DNA from: Erythrophleum ivorense
Lineage: Eukaryota; Streptophyta; Magnoliopsida; Fabales; Fabaceae
Length of the DNA: 64,000 nt
Assembly (NCBI GenBank): GCA_026724425.1
Contig: JAIUCV010000076.1
Location: 7,029,501-7,093,500 of the forward strand
Reading direction: 5' to 3'
Positions 11,412 through 23,777 of the stretch are shown piece after piece. Positions within the stretch are counted from its first letter, which is position 1. Each line of letters starts with the position of its first letter. Position numbers and translations under genes: made by a program. The notes beneath the pieces were generated by a model, which was not told where the DNA came from, did no database searches, and saw nothing but the letters and a program-made list of their open reading frames with translations.

Positions 11412-13095
11412 TCAAAAATATTCAGAAGCCGCCATGTTCGCCGTTTCCTGTTGCTCTTCTGTAAGTTCTTCCTCTACGACACCTTCCCGGGCTCTTGCTG
11501 CAGCTTCTCGTTTTCGTCTCTTCTCTCTCAAGAGCGCTGCAATCTGCGGGTTTTCCATAGCCATGAGTTCAATAATGGCATCATTATCTGCACGTTCTTC
11601 TTGCAGCTCCTTCTGAAGACTTGTAATCGTGGCCCGCAGTAAGGTCGGATCATCTTTGGATAGTCGGCGTGGCGGAGCAAGTGATGAAGCAACAGGGACT
11701 TGGCGAATTGATTCCATCCCAATAGTTTTACCCTTATTCTTAGGGGCAACCTGCAATTTTTAAACATTAATAAGTTAGTATTAACTTTAAATATAATCAA
11801 GTTTATATAATTAACAATAAATTAATGTTAATATAATCATATATACATATATTCATATGTCGATTTATGTACTTGTTCGAAGATGCGGTCAATGTCGGGG
11901 GTGCTCAACTCCACCGATTGGGAACCGCCAGGACATCGTTGAGAGCGTTGTGTTTGTTCTTGAAAGACCCTTGCGTTGACATCGTTCCATATTTCCTCAG
12001 CTCTCGGAGATACATAACGTCCGTTTTTCCTGGTGTGTATCCTCTGAAAAACTGCCGTCAATGGAGGGAGCACACCTCCATTCTCCGCCGCCTAAAATTA
12101 ATTTAATTAGTTTATAATTTAATTATTTATTTATTTTAATTATATAAGTGAAAATATATATATATATTACCATTTCTAAACGTCGTCCGGCAAAAGGCGT
12201 CTGGCCAGATGTGTGAGGTACGACCTTCGGTCTGCCGTCCGCACCAAGAGTTAAACGGGCAGCCGAGCATTTCAACGACGTCTCCACGGAGGTGGGTTAC
12301 ACCAGAATTGAACCAAGCCGTCCCACACCTGGGTACTAATGAATATCGGCTTTGCGTCGATGCCCTTTGCCCTCCATTTTTTTTTCAGTCACATACGGTG
12401 TTGTTTACACGCAACTTGGCCTTCTCTAAAAACTTGGCCTTCACCTCTTCATTGTGAGCCACATCCCAATTGTATCGTTGCTGAAAAATAACAAATTTAT
12501 AATTAAATTATATATATTAAATATAAGTAAATAAATATAATAATTATTTGGAAAAAGTAAAAAAATTAATCACCGCAAACATTTTGAACCAAGTGTCTCT
12601 GATTTCTTGACTGACTTGGGACCAATTTGCATGAGGCTCCGAAAAATACGACTTTATGATCTCGCTGATGGTGCGTGCGACCACACATTCGACACCAAAC
12701 CTGTTATACCGTAATAAAAATTTAATTAATATATTTAAAAAATTATATAAAAATAAATAAATATATTAAATTTTATAAATTTTAAAAGTTTTTACGTACC
12801 ACAAAGCTCCATCTTTTTTATCTGGATGAAGTCTAGTTAGATTAACTCGTCCGGGTAGGGCGAGCAATTCATCGACGGTCATATGTGCATACGGCCGAGG
12901 CTGTTGTTACTGACGCGGCGGTGGTGGCGGCTGTTGCTGTTGCGGTGGTGGCGGTGGAAAAAATTCCTGCGATTGTGTCTGCGGAACCGTCGTATCCGCC
13001 GAAGTAGAACAACCGTCCATAGAAGGTCCAGATCCAGACGCATTATTACCGGGCATGAAATGATGGTAATAATGGTTTTGAGCTGGAGGTCTCAT
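11412..13095 (-). CDS. CACTA accessory protein, Transposase_24-like, multi-exon
   Basis: The likely ATG is at 13093-13095, right after an intron acceptor (TTGCAG). The first coding exon (about 13095-12910) is rich in histidine, serine, glutamine and proline, with poly-P/poly-Q. Later exons lie at about 12895-12800, 12705-12580, 12480-12170, 12090-11840 and 11756-11412, with AT-rich introns between. The central exons (WSQVSQEIRDTWFKMF; YNWDVAHNEEVKAKF) match the plant Ptta/En-Spm Transposase_24 pattern. The C-terminal exon is an acidic/basic coiled coil (SLQKELQEERADNDAIIEL). In one exon, at the T-run near 12385, the frame needs an in-frame stop or slip to be corrected, so the copy may be mildly damaged. 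Probable role: DNA-binding partner of the tnp2 transposase. Exon borders are approximate. Confidence 0.65.
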
Positions 13096-13329
13096 CTGCA
13101 AGTTAATAGTAACAAACATATTTTGAGAATATAATTCAAATTCTATATATCACTATATATTTCTAACTAATTATCCGGTTTCTAAACAGCTCCCTAACAA
13201 AAGCACAATAAACTAAACTAATATAAACAAAATAAATATAATTAAAGTAAGAATAAAGAAAAACTAACCGTTTAATTGGTAACGGAAAGTATTGAAACGT
13301 GAAACCGAAAAGGTTTTTTTTTTCTTTAG

Positions 13330-14400
13330 AGAAGTTTTTTTTTTTTGGCGGGTAGAAGTTGTGGCGATGCAGTTCTGAGGCGTCGAGAATATATAGAATT
13401 TTGTCGCTGTCGTAAAATCGTCGCTATTTACGACGATTTTACGACGACACTAAAAGTTCCGTCGCAAAATCGTTGGAAAGTGTTTGCACAAAAATTAATA
13501 TTCCCGCATGGGAAATGAAGAAGGACTATTCGGTGGGGTCGACGTAATGTCGATGGTACTTTACGACGTGTTTACGACGATTCTAATCTCCCGTCGCAAA
13601 ATCGTTGCAAGGTTTTTACAAAATTTATTCTCATTCCCGCACGCGGGAAACTGAAATCCGATTTATTGGTGTCAGAAATTAACGACGAATTTACGACGAT
13701 TATATTTTGATCGTCGTAAACTCGATGGAAAACTTTTTAATAGGACGGCTTACTTTCGATTTCATACGATGAAATCTACTTTCCATACTCTAGTACTTCC
13801 CGACGATTTACCATCGAATCGTCGTAAATTAGTCGCTAAATGTAACCCTAAACCCTAAACTCGCCCCAAACTCTAATTTGCTTAACTGGAAGTATGAAAC
13901 GTCGTAAAAAATGTAAATATTAAGTTGCAAATTGACTTGAAATACAAAAAAAAATATAAAAACCCAACTTTCACAATATCTTGTTCGAATACATATAAGT
14001 AACCTTATACTATGTAAAACATTTATAAAATACTTATTTCCAATGTATAAGTGAAATAAATTTGGTTTCACCGTTTAAAAGGTCAATGTTTGTTAGTTGG
14101 TTAGTCTTATAATCGATATGAGGTGTATTTAAAGGAGTTTCAGGGTTTAGGGTTTAGGGTAACGACGATTATACAAGTAAATTCCAATCAATCTATTTGT
14201 CGTCGTAATTTCGATGTAATTTACGACGAATTTACATCGAACCTATTTACAACGACTTTGCATCGACCTTTGAACTTTGTGTTGGGACCTCGTTGCAATT
14301 TGCATCGACTTACCATCGATTCGTCCCTAAGTCGTTGCTATTGACGACGACTTTATGTCGACTCAATCCTGCCGGAAATGGGCCATAATTTCCTATAAAA
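13330..14400. repeat. Internal block of CACTA subterminal-type repeats with telomere-like motifs
   Basis: Between the two CACTA genes lies a second dense cluster of TCGTCGTAAA / TTTACGACGA motifs resembling the element ends. Inside it, TAACCCTAAACCCTAAAC (about 13843-13860) and its inverse GTTTAGGGTTTAGGGTAA (about 14145-14162) form an inverted pair about 300 bp apart. The block contains the probable promoter of the Transposase_24-like gene. No coding sequence was recognised. Confidence 0.7.
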
Positions 14401-15635
14401 TGACCACCACCCCCATAGAATCCTCACAAATTTCCCAAATTTTTCTCATCTCTTTTTCAGTAGTTTATCCCGTGCAAAATGATTAAATTTTCTTAATCAT
14501 TTTCATACGGGGTAATCATTGAGAAAGCGATAAGAACAAATTTAATGTTAAAAATTAGTAGATGGCAACGGAGACGCATAGAATTTGTATAATACACGGA
14601 ATTCATAACATATGGTACAATACACATAAAATAGGGTAAATTAGCTGAAATATAATACACAGAATATCTTCTCTCAATACTCGTCTGAGTCATTTGGATA
14701 ACTGAACTCGTCATCCGGTTCATCGCTTTCGGAGAATGCATCCGGAATGCTCTCTTCTTCATCATCATTACTGGAATCATCAACTACATTTACGAGGTGT
14801 GGGTTTTGAGGATCAATTAAGAAGATGGAGCCTAATGTGTTTTCGTCTGCTTCTGCTATACATGGACAATGATCTTGTTGCACTGGCGGAATATCAACCT
14901 GTGGTCCAACGATTGTGCCCTTGGGAGAAACTTTGACAACGGATAACCAAGTAATCCCAGATGTTCGAACACGGGGATATGGGACGAATGTTACTTGTTC
15001 AGCTTGCGACGCCAGGATAAACGGCTCGAATTTGTTGTAACGCCGAGATTGGTTTACATCAACTCCATATTTGTTCTCTCGGACGCCTCTGCCGGGTGTT
15101 GGGTCAAACCAATCACATTTTAAGAGAACACATCTTAATCCAAGCATTCCGGGGTATTGAACTTCAATAATATCTTGCAATACGCCATAGAAATCAACCT
15201 CACTCCTAACGCAAACCCCGTAATTCGCAGTAGCCCTTTCATTTCCATAGTTGAATGTATGGAACACGTATCCGCGTGTACAATACATAGGGGCAGCAGT
15301 TATTCTCCATATTGGTCCTTTGATTAATTCGTGAAACCATTGCGGGTATGTTTCGTCACCAAGAGTAACCTATAGTATTGAAAAAAAAGTTGACAAACGT
15401 AATTAATATATATATATATATATATACAGACATCGTCATTACAAACGTAATTGAAGGAAGTAATATATAGGTCAAACTAACCGATGATTTAATCCACGAT
15501 GCAAAGTGTTGATCTTTGCGTTTGTTGACTTCGGTATCTGTAACCCCGTTGATACACTCCCGGACCTGTCTACAAAATTCACTGAAAATCCAAGAAATGT
15601 AAAGAATATATGTTTTACATACAAATACAATGTGA

Positions 15636-15686
<51 letters not shown>

Positions 15687-17000
15687 TGTAAAATATATGA
15701 CTTACGTCTCAAATGGAGTAACTTCCTCGCAGTTGAGTAACACATACGTTTGTGCACTATGACGATCGTTCTCATCTGCCCACCATACTTCTTTAATGCA
15801 TCCACCTAATCGCCCGACTGATGAGAATATATCTGGTACACTTTCCATTGGATATGATCGTCCAACACCACCATCGTCATATCGTTTAGGAGCCCGTTTC
15901 CGTGTGTGCACTTTTGAAGGAAAATAGAAATCAGTGAAATGAGAAGTTTCTTGTGACAAACTTCCAGACACTATTGATCCTTCAACCCTCGCAAGATTTT
16001 TGGCTTTTCCTTTCAAATACCCCATAAATCGTTCGAACGGGTACATCCACCGATAGTGAACTGGCCCACCAAGCTCTGCTTCGTAAGGAAGATGTACAGC
16101 TAGGTGTTCCATAACAACAAAAAAGGCTGTTGGAAATATCTGCTCCATATTGCACAACACCATAGGAATATTTTGTTGGACTTGACCAATAACATCCACG
16201 GTAAGAGTACGGGTACAAAGATCTCGGAAAAACGCTCCAATCGCTGCAAAACAAATATTTCTTTCGTTATTTCATATCACCCATATATACATATTATTTA
16301 ATAAATATAAAATATTTAATTTCGAAAATATACCTGCAATTGCTGCATGTACTTCTGAGGGTAGAATTTCCGCAAATGCAAACGGAAGTAATCGTTCCAT
16401 AAACACATGGCAATCGTGACTTTTCATCCCAGAAAACTTTTGTCCTCGAACACATTTAGATAGATTAGAAACATACCCGTCCGGGAACTTCACATCGGAC
16501 GATGCCCATTTGAACAAGGACAATTTTTCTGCAGCCCCTAACTGAAATATAGCAATTGGTACTTCCCCCTCGTTAGAAATATGCAATTCACTCCGTGAAC
16601 AAATTTCAGGCAGGTCCAATCTTGTCTTTACACTGTCTTTCGTTTTACCTTTTACGTTTAACACTGTATGCATGATATTATCGAAGAAATTCTTTTCAAT
16701 GTGCATAACATCGAGGTTGTGTCTGAGAAGATAAGAGCTCCAGTATGGAAGGTCCCGAAAAATACTCTTCTTATGCCAATTGTGCTGTTCCCCGTATCCG
16801 TCAGGCATATTCCCTGGGGTGTGCCAGTTCCCACCACGTCTAACTGTACTCTTTGCACCATAATGATCAATTTGCGCTTCTATAGCCTCTCCAGATAAAA
16901 TCACAGGTGGAGGAACACGAACAGCTTTGTTCTTCTTAAACAATTTATTGTTTCTCCGGTATCTATGGTTCAACGGTAAGAATCGGCGGTGACAGTCAAC

Positions 17001-18575
17001 TGATATATCCATATTTTACATGTTTTTACCTTGGTTTTCTTTATGTTTTCTTATCTAATAATAATGATTTTGTATCCAAGAGGTAGTTTTCTTGTATATT
17101 ATGGTTTTGGGAAGAAAATAGGTCAAAATGGCAAAAAGAAGGCAATAGAGCTTCAAACAATGATCCATGCAAGTTCCCAAGTCAAGAGCTTCAACAAAAC
17201 TCAAGTTAGCCGGTTTCCGCATTCGGACAGAATCGAAGCATCCGAAAGATGACCGCGGCAAAGGGTCTTTCCTACGTCCAAATCATGAGATATTTATATG
17301 GAAAGATAGATAAATGAGTCATGCGTCGCGAAAAAGTGGAATTGGGCTATTTGGAGCAGAAATGCGGCCTAGGATCATTTTCTCCCAAGACATGTCCGTC
17401 TGGCGAGTAAGTGAAGCCCATGGAGCTTGGATTAGCGAAATGGACCGGGATCACTTCGGGCCAAGCCTAAACCTCATCATGACTCAAGCCCACATCTCTA
17501 CACGCGAAAAGAATCTGGCTGCCGCGCCTCACTCAAGACTTGGAGAGCAAGTTCACGCGGGGAGAAGAAATGGAAAGTTTCCTCTTCTCCTTTGCGCATT
17601 AACTCAGCCGACCTAGCCTCCCCTCAACTATATATACTTGCTTTTAGCCTCTTGTATCGATATCACGAATCAATAGACACAACTCTCTTCTTCTTTCAGT
17701 CAATAAACCGGAGCCACTTAGGTGGTCTCCTTGTTCTTTCTTTTCTTTTGCATTTTGTACATACTCGCATGTTTTAGCTTTTAGTCTAGGGTTTTAGAGG
17801 TTTCTCTCTAGGGGAAGCGGCGGCTTGATTCCTATCACTCAACCTTCTTTCCCTAGGACCATGAGATCCTCTCTACTCCCTTAGACTCGTTATTGAATCA
17901 TGGATCTTTCAAAGAAGACATGACATGATAAGCCATCAAGAATCGGTTGTTAAAGAAAGGGAAACCTTATGGTTCACCATCTTTATTCATACCTAAAGCT
18001 TGTTGCTAGAGTAGCTAACTAGTGACTTGATCCAAGGTTGATATACTCTCCAAAAGCTTGTTATATCCCCGGTCCTAATATTTGATGGGCAAATCGTCTT
18101 AGGCTATGAAAGTAGACCTAAGGAGTTTTGTGAACAATCACTACTCGATTTTATTGCGTGTTTCACTCTTCAATGACCATGTGAAAGCTGAGTCCATTGG
18201 TTTAAGAAACATAGGTGGTCGGAGCCACGAAAGTGGGATGACCACATCTTAGTGTTTTGAGTTCATAGAAACCGGATTTAACAAACTTTTCAATTGATTT
18301 GGCTTATGTCTTTTGCGGATTATCCTTTGCTCAATAATGATGTTTGTAAAGTTTGAATTTGTTATTTACTTTCCCTTATAAAACAAAAATACAAAACCCC
18401 TTGCATATTATTGATTTAGCTTAACCAAATCTTTACCAATGTGTAGTGTGTAATTCGCATTCTCCTGTGGATCGACCTCTAAGTACTACGACAACATGTT
18501 GTGCACTTGCGACCATGTTTAGCTTATGGTTTTTATTACTTGCATATATACCACATCCTTGTTTGGCACACATCA
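17001..18575 (+). repeat. LTR 1 of the Athila-like chain
   Basis: The LTR runs from TGATATATCC to CACACATCA (1,575 bp). A TATA box (CTATATATAC) lies near 17628-17637. It is the 5' LTR of the gag-protease element: a tRNA-Asp PBS follows six bases later. By eye it is very similar to LTR2, with only scattered single-base differences. Confidence 0.93.
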
Positions 18576-18581
18576 AGTTTT

Positions 18582-18599
18582 TGGCGCCGTTGCCGGGGA
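18582..18599 (+). other. Primer binding site, tRNA-Asp type
   Basis: TGGCGCCGTTGCCGGGGA is complementary to the 3' end of plant tRNA-Asp (CCCCGGCAACGGCGCCA). This primer is characteristic of Athila-type gypsy elements. It lies six bases downstream of LTR1. Confidence 0.92.
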
Positions 18600-18710
18600 A
18601 TGCATTGCACTTACACGTTTATGAGATTAAAAGTTAAGACTAGATCTTTTGTTTCATGTTTACTAACTTTTGCAATTTTGTTTCACTTATGTTCCTTAGG
18701 TACTTTAAGG

Positions 18711-20543
18711 ATGAGCCATCACTCAAGCATGAGTAACAAATTTGGAAGGAGAAAACCTCTTCCCCATGAAGTCCAAAGACGGCCACATGATTCAAATCCG
18801 GCCGGAGACTTCATCCCCATGCCAATCCCACCAAATTTCCACCATCCGCTTTTTGCCGAGACTAGCCGAGAAGAACATCATCACTATCATCAAAACCGAT
18901 CACCGGTTTATCAAGGCCGACCTCACCAGCCACCTCATCATCACCACCGTCCACGCCCCGACCTTCCCACATACCAAGAGCACGCGCTTAATCGGCGGAG
19001 AGATGACAATCTCAAGGCCATGATAGAAGACTTCATGGAAATCCAAAGAAAATCTAGCCAAAGTCTTGAGACAAGGTTAGAGTTTCTAAAGCATGACCTT
19101 GATAGAAAGTTCGGAAACCTCTCTGACCAAGTGGAGAGAGTCGAATCAAAGTGTTTTGAAGTGGAAGGAGAGATAAAAGAACAAGCCGCAACCCTCGGAG
19201 GCAACACCAAGGCAATCCGAGACTTGAACATGAATTCAAAGGAGATGGATAACCACCTTGATGAGAAGATCACCGGCTTAGAAGACAACCTCAATGGCAC
19301 AACCATGAGCCTCAACTCAATCTCGCTTGTTGCTCACCAAGCCAAGAAGAAAGCATCGGCGGTTAACCAAAGAGAGAAGGAGCTTTACTCAACAATGGTG
19401 ATGTTGGTGGAAGGGCAAGAAAAATTCAAGGAATCAATCAATGACTTGAAGCGTCTTGTGGAAGAGAGATACAAAGAGCTACAAGAGAAGACCACGCTAT
19501 GGGATGATACAACCGGAGGAGCCTCCAAAGGAGTCAAAGACCTCACCAAACGCTTGGAGGATATGGAAGAAAGAGACCGAGCTTCAAAAGGCACAAAAGC
19601 GGCTAACTCAAAGCCTAACAATGCTTTGGCTGCTTTTGGTGCTAAAGAAACCAATCCAAGAGTGGTTTGGGATGAGGATGAAAGAAGACAAGGAAAGCGG
19701 ACAGCAAGGATAAGAGGAAGAAAGTTGCCGGAAGGAACACCACTTTCTCCAAGATCTTCACTACCACCCCTCCCTAAGGAGAAAAGGAAAGCAAGCTCAT
19801 CAATGGATTACACCATTGATGACTTCAATTTTATGGCGAAAAGGTTCCCTAGCAATATGCCCTTTGATGTCGCTTGCAACAAGAGCCCTTACCTTCAAGA
19901 CTTTGTATGGACTCACGATTGGAGCTTAGCCGAAGTGGAGAAGATGTATAATGAAGCGAGGGAGGAAATGCCTGCTCCAAGGACACTACACAAGCTTCAT
20001 GACCCAGGTTACTTCCTTATACATTGCTCTATCAACGGCAAATTCTTTGATGATGCGTTATGTGATTCCGGTTCAAGCGTGAACCTCATGCCGGCTGTGA
20101 TAGCAAGAAGTTTGGGATTGATCGAGACCATGGAGCGGACCAACATGGGCATAAAGCTTGCCAACAACTCTTCATTCAAACCACTTGGCAAGGTAAGAGA
20201 TGTTCAACTTTCCTTTGAAGATTGCATCATCCCGGCCGATTTCTATATTGTCACTATGGAGGATCCGGAAGACCAAGCCCTTCTACTTGGGAGATCCTTC
20301 TTAGCAACAGCCGGGGCAATTATGGATTGGCCAAACAGGAGAATCTCACTAGCCAATGTTGACAAGGATACCTATTATGTTGCTGCACCTCCCGGTTTCT
20401 CATCCAAAAGATTTCGGTACACAAGTGGAGGAGAAGGCACACAACAAGGTTACTTGATCAAAGAAGTGTTACAAGACAAGATGCACTTGGAGCCATCCAG
20501 TACTAGGAGCTTTCTACAGCCTCCACACTTGCCTAACACCTAA
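18711..20543 (+). CDS. Coiled-coil / retropepsin protein of a non-autonomous LTR element
   Basis: An uninterrupted frame gives 610 residues from ATG 18711. Upstream in-frame codons back to 18501 overlap the LTR and PBS and are unlikely to be used. Residues about 1-90 are basic and rich in His/Pro. Residues about 95-340 are strongly charged coiled coil (EIQRKSSQSLETRLEFLKHD). Residues about 440-610 contain a retropepsin-like aspartic protease core: DALCDSGSSVNLMP with catalytic DSGS, and a downstream LLLGRSFLATAGA flap/strand pair. No zinc knuckle, RT, RNase H or integrase was seen. It sits between LTR1 and LTR2 and ends about 100 bp before the PPT. It is probably the sole product of a non-autonomous Athila-like element that borrows its polymerase. 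The open frame in such decayed surroundings suggests recent activity or selection. Confidence 0.85.
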   Translation: MSHHSSMSNKFGRRKPLPHEVQRRPHDSNPAGDFIPMPIPPNFHHPLFAETSREEHHHYHQNRSPVYQGRPHQPPHHHHRPRPDLPTYQEHALNRRRDDNLKAMIEDFMEIQRKSSQSLETRLEFLKHDLDRKFGNLSDQVERVESKCFEVEGEIKEQAATLGGNTKAIRDLNMNSKEMDNHLDEKITGLEDNLNGTTMSLNSISLVAHQAKKKASAVNQREKELYSTMVMLVEGQEKFKESINDLKRLVEERYKELQEKTTLWDDTTGGASKGVKDLTKRLEDMEERDRASKGTKAANSKPNNALAAFGAKETNPRVVWDEDERRQGKRTARIRGRKLPEGTPLSPRSSLPPLPKEKRKASSSMDYTIDDFNFMAKRFPSNMPFDVACNKSPYLQDFVWTHDWSLAEVEKMYNEAREEMPAPRTLHKLHDPGYFLIHCSINGKFFDDALCDSGSSVNLMPAVIARSLGLIETMERTNMGIKLANNSSFKPLGKVRDVQLSFEDCIIPADFYIVTMEDPEDQALLLGRSFLATAGAIMDWPNRRISLANVDKDTYYVAAPPGFSSKRFRYTSGGEGTQQGYLIKEVLQDKMHLEPSSTRSFLQPPHLPNT

Positions 20544-20623
20544 GGAACACAAGGAGTCGAGCTATAAAGACTTTAAACTAGCGCTTATGGGAGGCAACCC
20601 ATAAAGACTTTGAGGACAAGCAA

Positions 20624-20643
20624 AAGGCTAAGTCTGGGGGAAT
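20624..20643 (+). other. Polypurine tract before LTR2
   Basis: AAGGCTAAGTCTGGGGGAAT lies directly before LTR2. The same tract precedes LTR3 and LTR4 (GGGGGAGT and GGGAGAGT), showing that all units share one 3' end. Confidence 0.85.
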
Positions 20644-22219
20644 TGATATATCCATATTTTACATGTTTTTACCTTGGTTTTCTTTATGTTTTTCTTATCT
20701 AATAATAATGATTTTGTATCCAAGAGGTAGTTTTCTTGTATATTATGGTTTTGGGAAGCAAATAGGTCAAAATGGCAAAAAGAAGGCAAAAGAGCTTCAA
20801 ACAATGATCCATGCAAGTTCCCAAGTCAAGAGCTTCAACAAAACTCAAGTTAGCCGGTTTCCGCATTCGGACAGAATCGAAGCATCCGAAAGATGACCGC
20901 AGCAAAGGGTCTTTCCTACGTCCAAATCATGAGATTTTTATATGGAAAGATAGATAAATGAGTCATGCGTCGCGACGAATTTTAATTGGGCTATTTGGAG
21001 CAGAAATGCGGCCTAGGATCTTTTTCTCCCAAGACATCTCTGTCTGGCGAGTAAGTGAAGCCCATGGAGCTTGGATGAGCGAAATGGACCGGGATCACTT
21101 CGGGCCAAGCCTAAACCTCATCATGACTCAATCCCACATCTCTACACGCGAAAAGAAGCTGGCTGCCGCGCCTCACTCAAGACTTGGAGAGCAAGTTCAC
21201 GCGGGGAGAAGAAATGGAAAGTTTCCTCTTCTCCTTTGCGCATTAACTCAGCCGACCTAGCCTCCCCTCAACTATATGTACTTGCTTTTAGCCTCTTGTA
21301 TCGATATCACGAATCAATAGACACAACTCTCTTCTTCTTTCAGTCAATAAACCGGAGCCACTTAGGTGGTCTCCTTGTTCTTTCTTTTCTTTTGCATTTT
21401 GTACATACTCGCATGTTTTAGCTTTTAGTCTAGGGTTTTAGAGGTTTCTCTCTAGGGGAAGCGGCGGCTTGATTCCTATCACTCAGCCTTCTTTCCCTAG
21501 GACCATGAGATCCTCTCTACTCCCTTAGACTCGTTATTGAATCATGGATCTTTCAAAGAAGACATGACATGATAAGCCATCAAGAATCGGTTGTTAAAGA
21601 AAGGGAAACCTTATGGTTCACCATCTTTATTCATACCTAAAGCTTGTTGCTAGAGTAGCTAACTAGTGACTTGATCCAAGGTTGATATACTCTCCAAAAG
21701 CTTGTTATATCCCCAGTCCTAATATTTGATGGGCAAATCGTCTTAGGCTATGAAAGTAGACCTAAGGAGTTTTGTGAACAATCACTACTCGATTTTATTG
21801 CGTGTTTCACTCTTCAATGACCATGTGAAAGCTGAGTCCATTGGTTTAAGAAACAAAGGTGGTCGGAGCCACGAAAGTGGGATGACCACATCTTAGTGTT
21901 TTGAGTTCATAGAAACCGGATTTAACAAACTTTTCAATTGATTTGGCTTATGTCTTTTGCGGATTATCCTTTGCTCAATAATGATGTTTGTAAAGTTTGC
22001 ATTTGTTATTTACTTTCCCTTATAAAACAAAAATACAAAACCCCTTGCATATTATTGATTTAGCTTAACCAAATCTTTACCAATGTGTAGTGTGTAATTC
22101 GCATTCTCCTGTGGATCGACCCCTAAGTACTACGACAACATGTTGTGCACTTGCAACCATGTTTAGCTTAGGGTTTTTATTACTTGCATATATACCACAC
22201 CCTTGTTTGGCACACATCA
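20644..22219 (+). repeat. LTR 2 of the Athila-like chain
   Basis: This 1,576 bp LTR is the 3' LTR of the gag-protease element and also bounds the next unit. It is followed not by a PBS but by TTTTACAAAGGG, which also follows LTR3, so the 5' part of the downstream internal region, including the PBS, has been lost. Confidence 0.92.
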
Positions 22220-22793
22220 TTTTACAAAGGGTACGACTCCTTATCCTCACCAAATAGTGAAAGTCTACGTGAGTTCGGTTTCCCCTCTCTCTCCCCTCCA
22301 ATTTTAAGAAAAAGCATCAAGGTCCAAGTAACCGGGGATTAGGTGGCAACCACCATCAATACTCACGTCTATGGAAGACCCATTGATCCAAATAACCGGG
22401 GATTAGGTGGCTACAACCATCAATACTCGCGTCTATGGAAGATCCATCAAAAACCTCCACAAAGAGGAGAAGAAGTCGAATAAAAAAATACTTTTCTACC
22501 CTAAAAAAGGGATCAATCGACTTAAGGAGTGAGAAGAGAGGGAGGTGAAACAAGAGCCAAGACAAGTGTTTAAACACAAGAGGATGAGAAAGAGATCATA
22601 AACCCTTTGATCGATATCCCCTAGTTGAGACCACACCTTTAAAAACTGAAGGAGTCAAAGGAGGTGAGCCCGGATGGTCATATGGAGTGTGGGTTACTTT
22701 GGGATGACTGCTAAACTCAATGTAAGTACTCATGCTCCTCATCATAAAGCCAAAACCGTTTTTCATGTGGATTACTAAAACATAAGCTAACGT
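22220..22793 (+). other. Internal remnant between LTR2 and the solo LTR
   Basis: This non-coding stretch includes two copies of a roughly 60 bp unit with CCGGGGATTAGGTGGC (about 22331 and 22397). It is nearly identical to 28214-28787 and continues after the nested solo LTR at 26538-26638. No PBS or gene was recognised. Confidence 0.8.
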
Positions 22794-23504
22794 TGTAGTA
22801 ACCCTGAAGTGGGATGAGAGATTATGACTGATGATCATATTGGAGAGGATCCAGAGATCATATAGAGTGTTTCGGTCGAAGAACATTTGAATACGTACGA
22901 GTAGAATTGAAGATAGAATGGGAGAAACCGTTATGGGACGGTACGGTCGATCCGGGTAAAGACGGACAAGAGCTCGATCGAGTGGGAAGAAGAGCCGACT
23001 GACCAAACGTGGTCCGAATGGGATGAAAACTTGGGGACAACAAGAAGACCTCAAAACAAACCATCTGGTTGAGACAGAAGTTGATTTGGACGAGCGGATC
23101 TTGAGATATGAGTTTTACCGCCTGATGGCTATGCCGAAGGGTGGGAAGCTTATATCGATGATCGGGTAACGACTAGGAGGAACTGAGTATGGCCGACTAT
23201 CAAGCGAAGTGATAGGGACGTGACCAAGGTGAGAAATGGTCATGGGAAGGTCAGCACGCAAGGATGGCCACGGATAAAAATTATTGGCCGCGGGACGAAC
23301 ATTGGATGTACACGAGTGCGGTACGGATGGAGTGCGGAATGTGATCGCGGTACGGACGAAGTATGGGACGCGATCATGGTCCGGATGGAGAAGTGGGACA
23401 GATTGGTTGGAGAAACCTAATTCCACATGTGTTAAAATACACATGCCATTTTATGATTGGTGGAGATTTAAGTAAGGACATATGTCACACCAAGAGAGCT
23501 TCAT

Positions 23505-23777
23505 AGGTGTGTGACTCCTTGAAGCTATTTGCTTGAGGTGTTGGCGTGTGAGTGAGCATGGAAATCTAGGTGTGTGACTCCTTGAAGCTATTTGCTTGAG
23601 GTGTTGGCGTGTGAGTGAGCATGGAAAGCTAGGTGTGTGACTCCTTGAAGCTATTTGCTTGAGGTGTTGGCGTGTGAGTGAGCATGGAAAGCTAGGTGTG
23701 TGACTCCTTAAAGCTACTTGCTGACTTGTTGAAGCTACTTGCTGGAGGTGTCGGCTTGGGAAGGAGCATGACAAGCT
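23505..23777 (+). repeat. 63 bp tandem repeat, four copies
   Basis: AGGTGTGTGACTCCTTGAAG starts units at 23505, 23568, 23631 and 23694. The first three are almost identical and the fourth is longer and diverged. It lies in the U3-side part of the solo LTR, upstream of its TATA box, where such arrays often carry enhancer-like sites. Confidence 0.9.

Noticed and set aside
13843..14162. Telomere-like CCCTAAA repeats as an interstitial telomere
   Set aside because: Only two to three units each and in inverted orientation within a CACTA spacer; more like telobox motifs.
14736..14936. Plus-strand open frame over the CACTA tnp2 3' exon
   Set aside because: It is the antisense shadow of a clear DUF4216-type exon on the minus strand.
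15506..15691. Open frames ending in runs of Tyr-Ile
   Set aside because: They come from (TA)n microsatellites in transposase introns.
17031..17252. Open frames repeated in each Athila-like LTR (for example at 17031, 20663, 26669 and 28914)
   Set aside because: They recur because the LTR is repeated; there is no domain, and they overlap the U3 promoter region.
23505..23777. Regular repeats resembling a CRISPR array
   Set aside because: Units are contiguous with no unique spacers, in a plant LTR; it is a simple tandem repeat.
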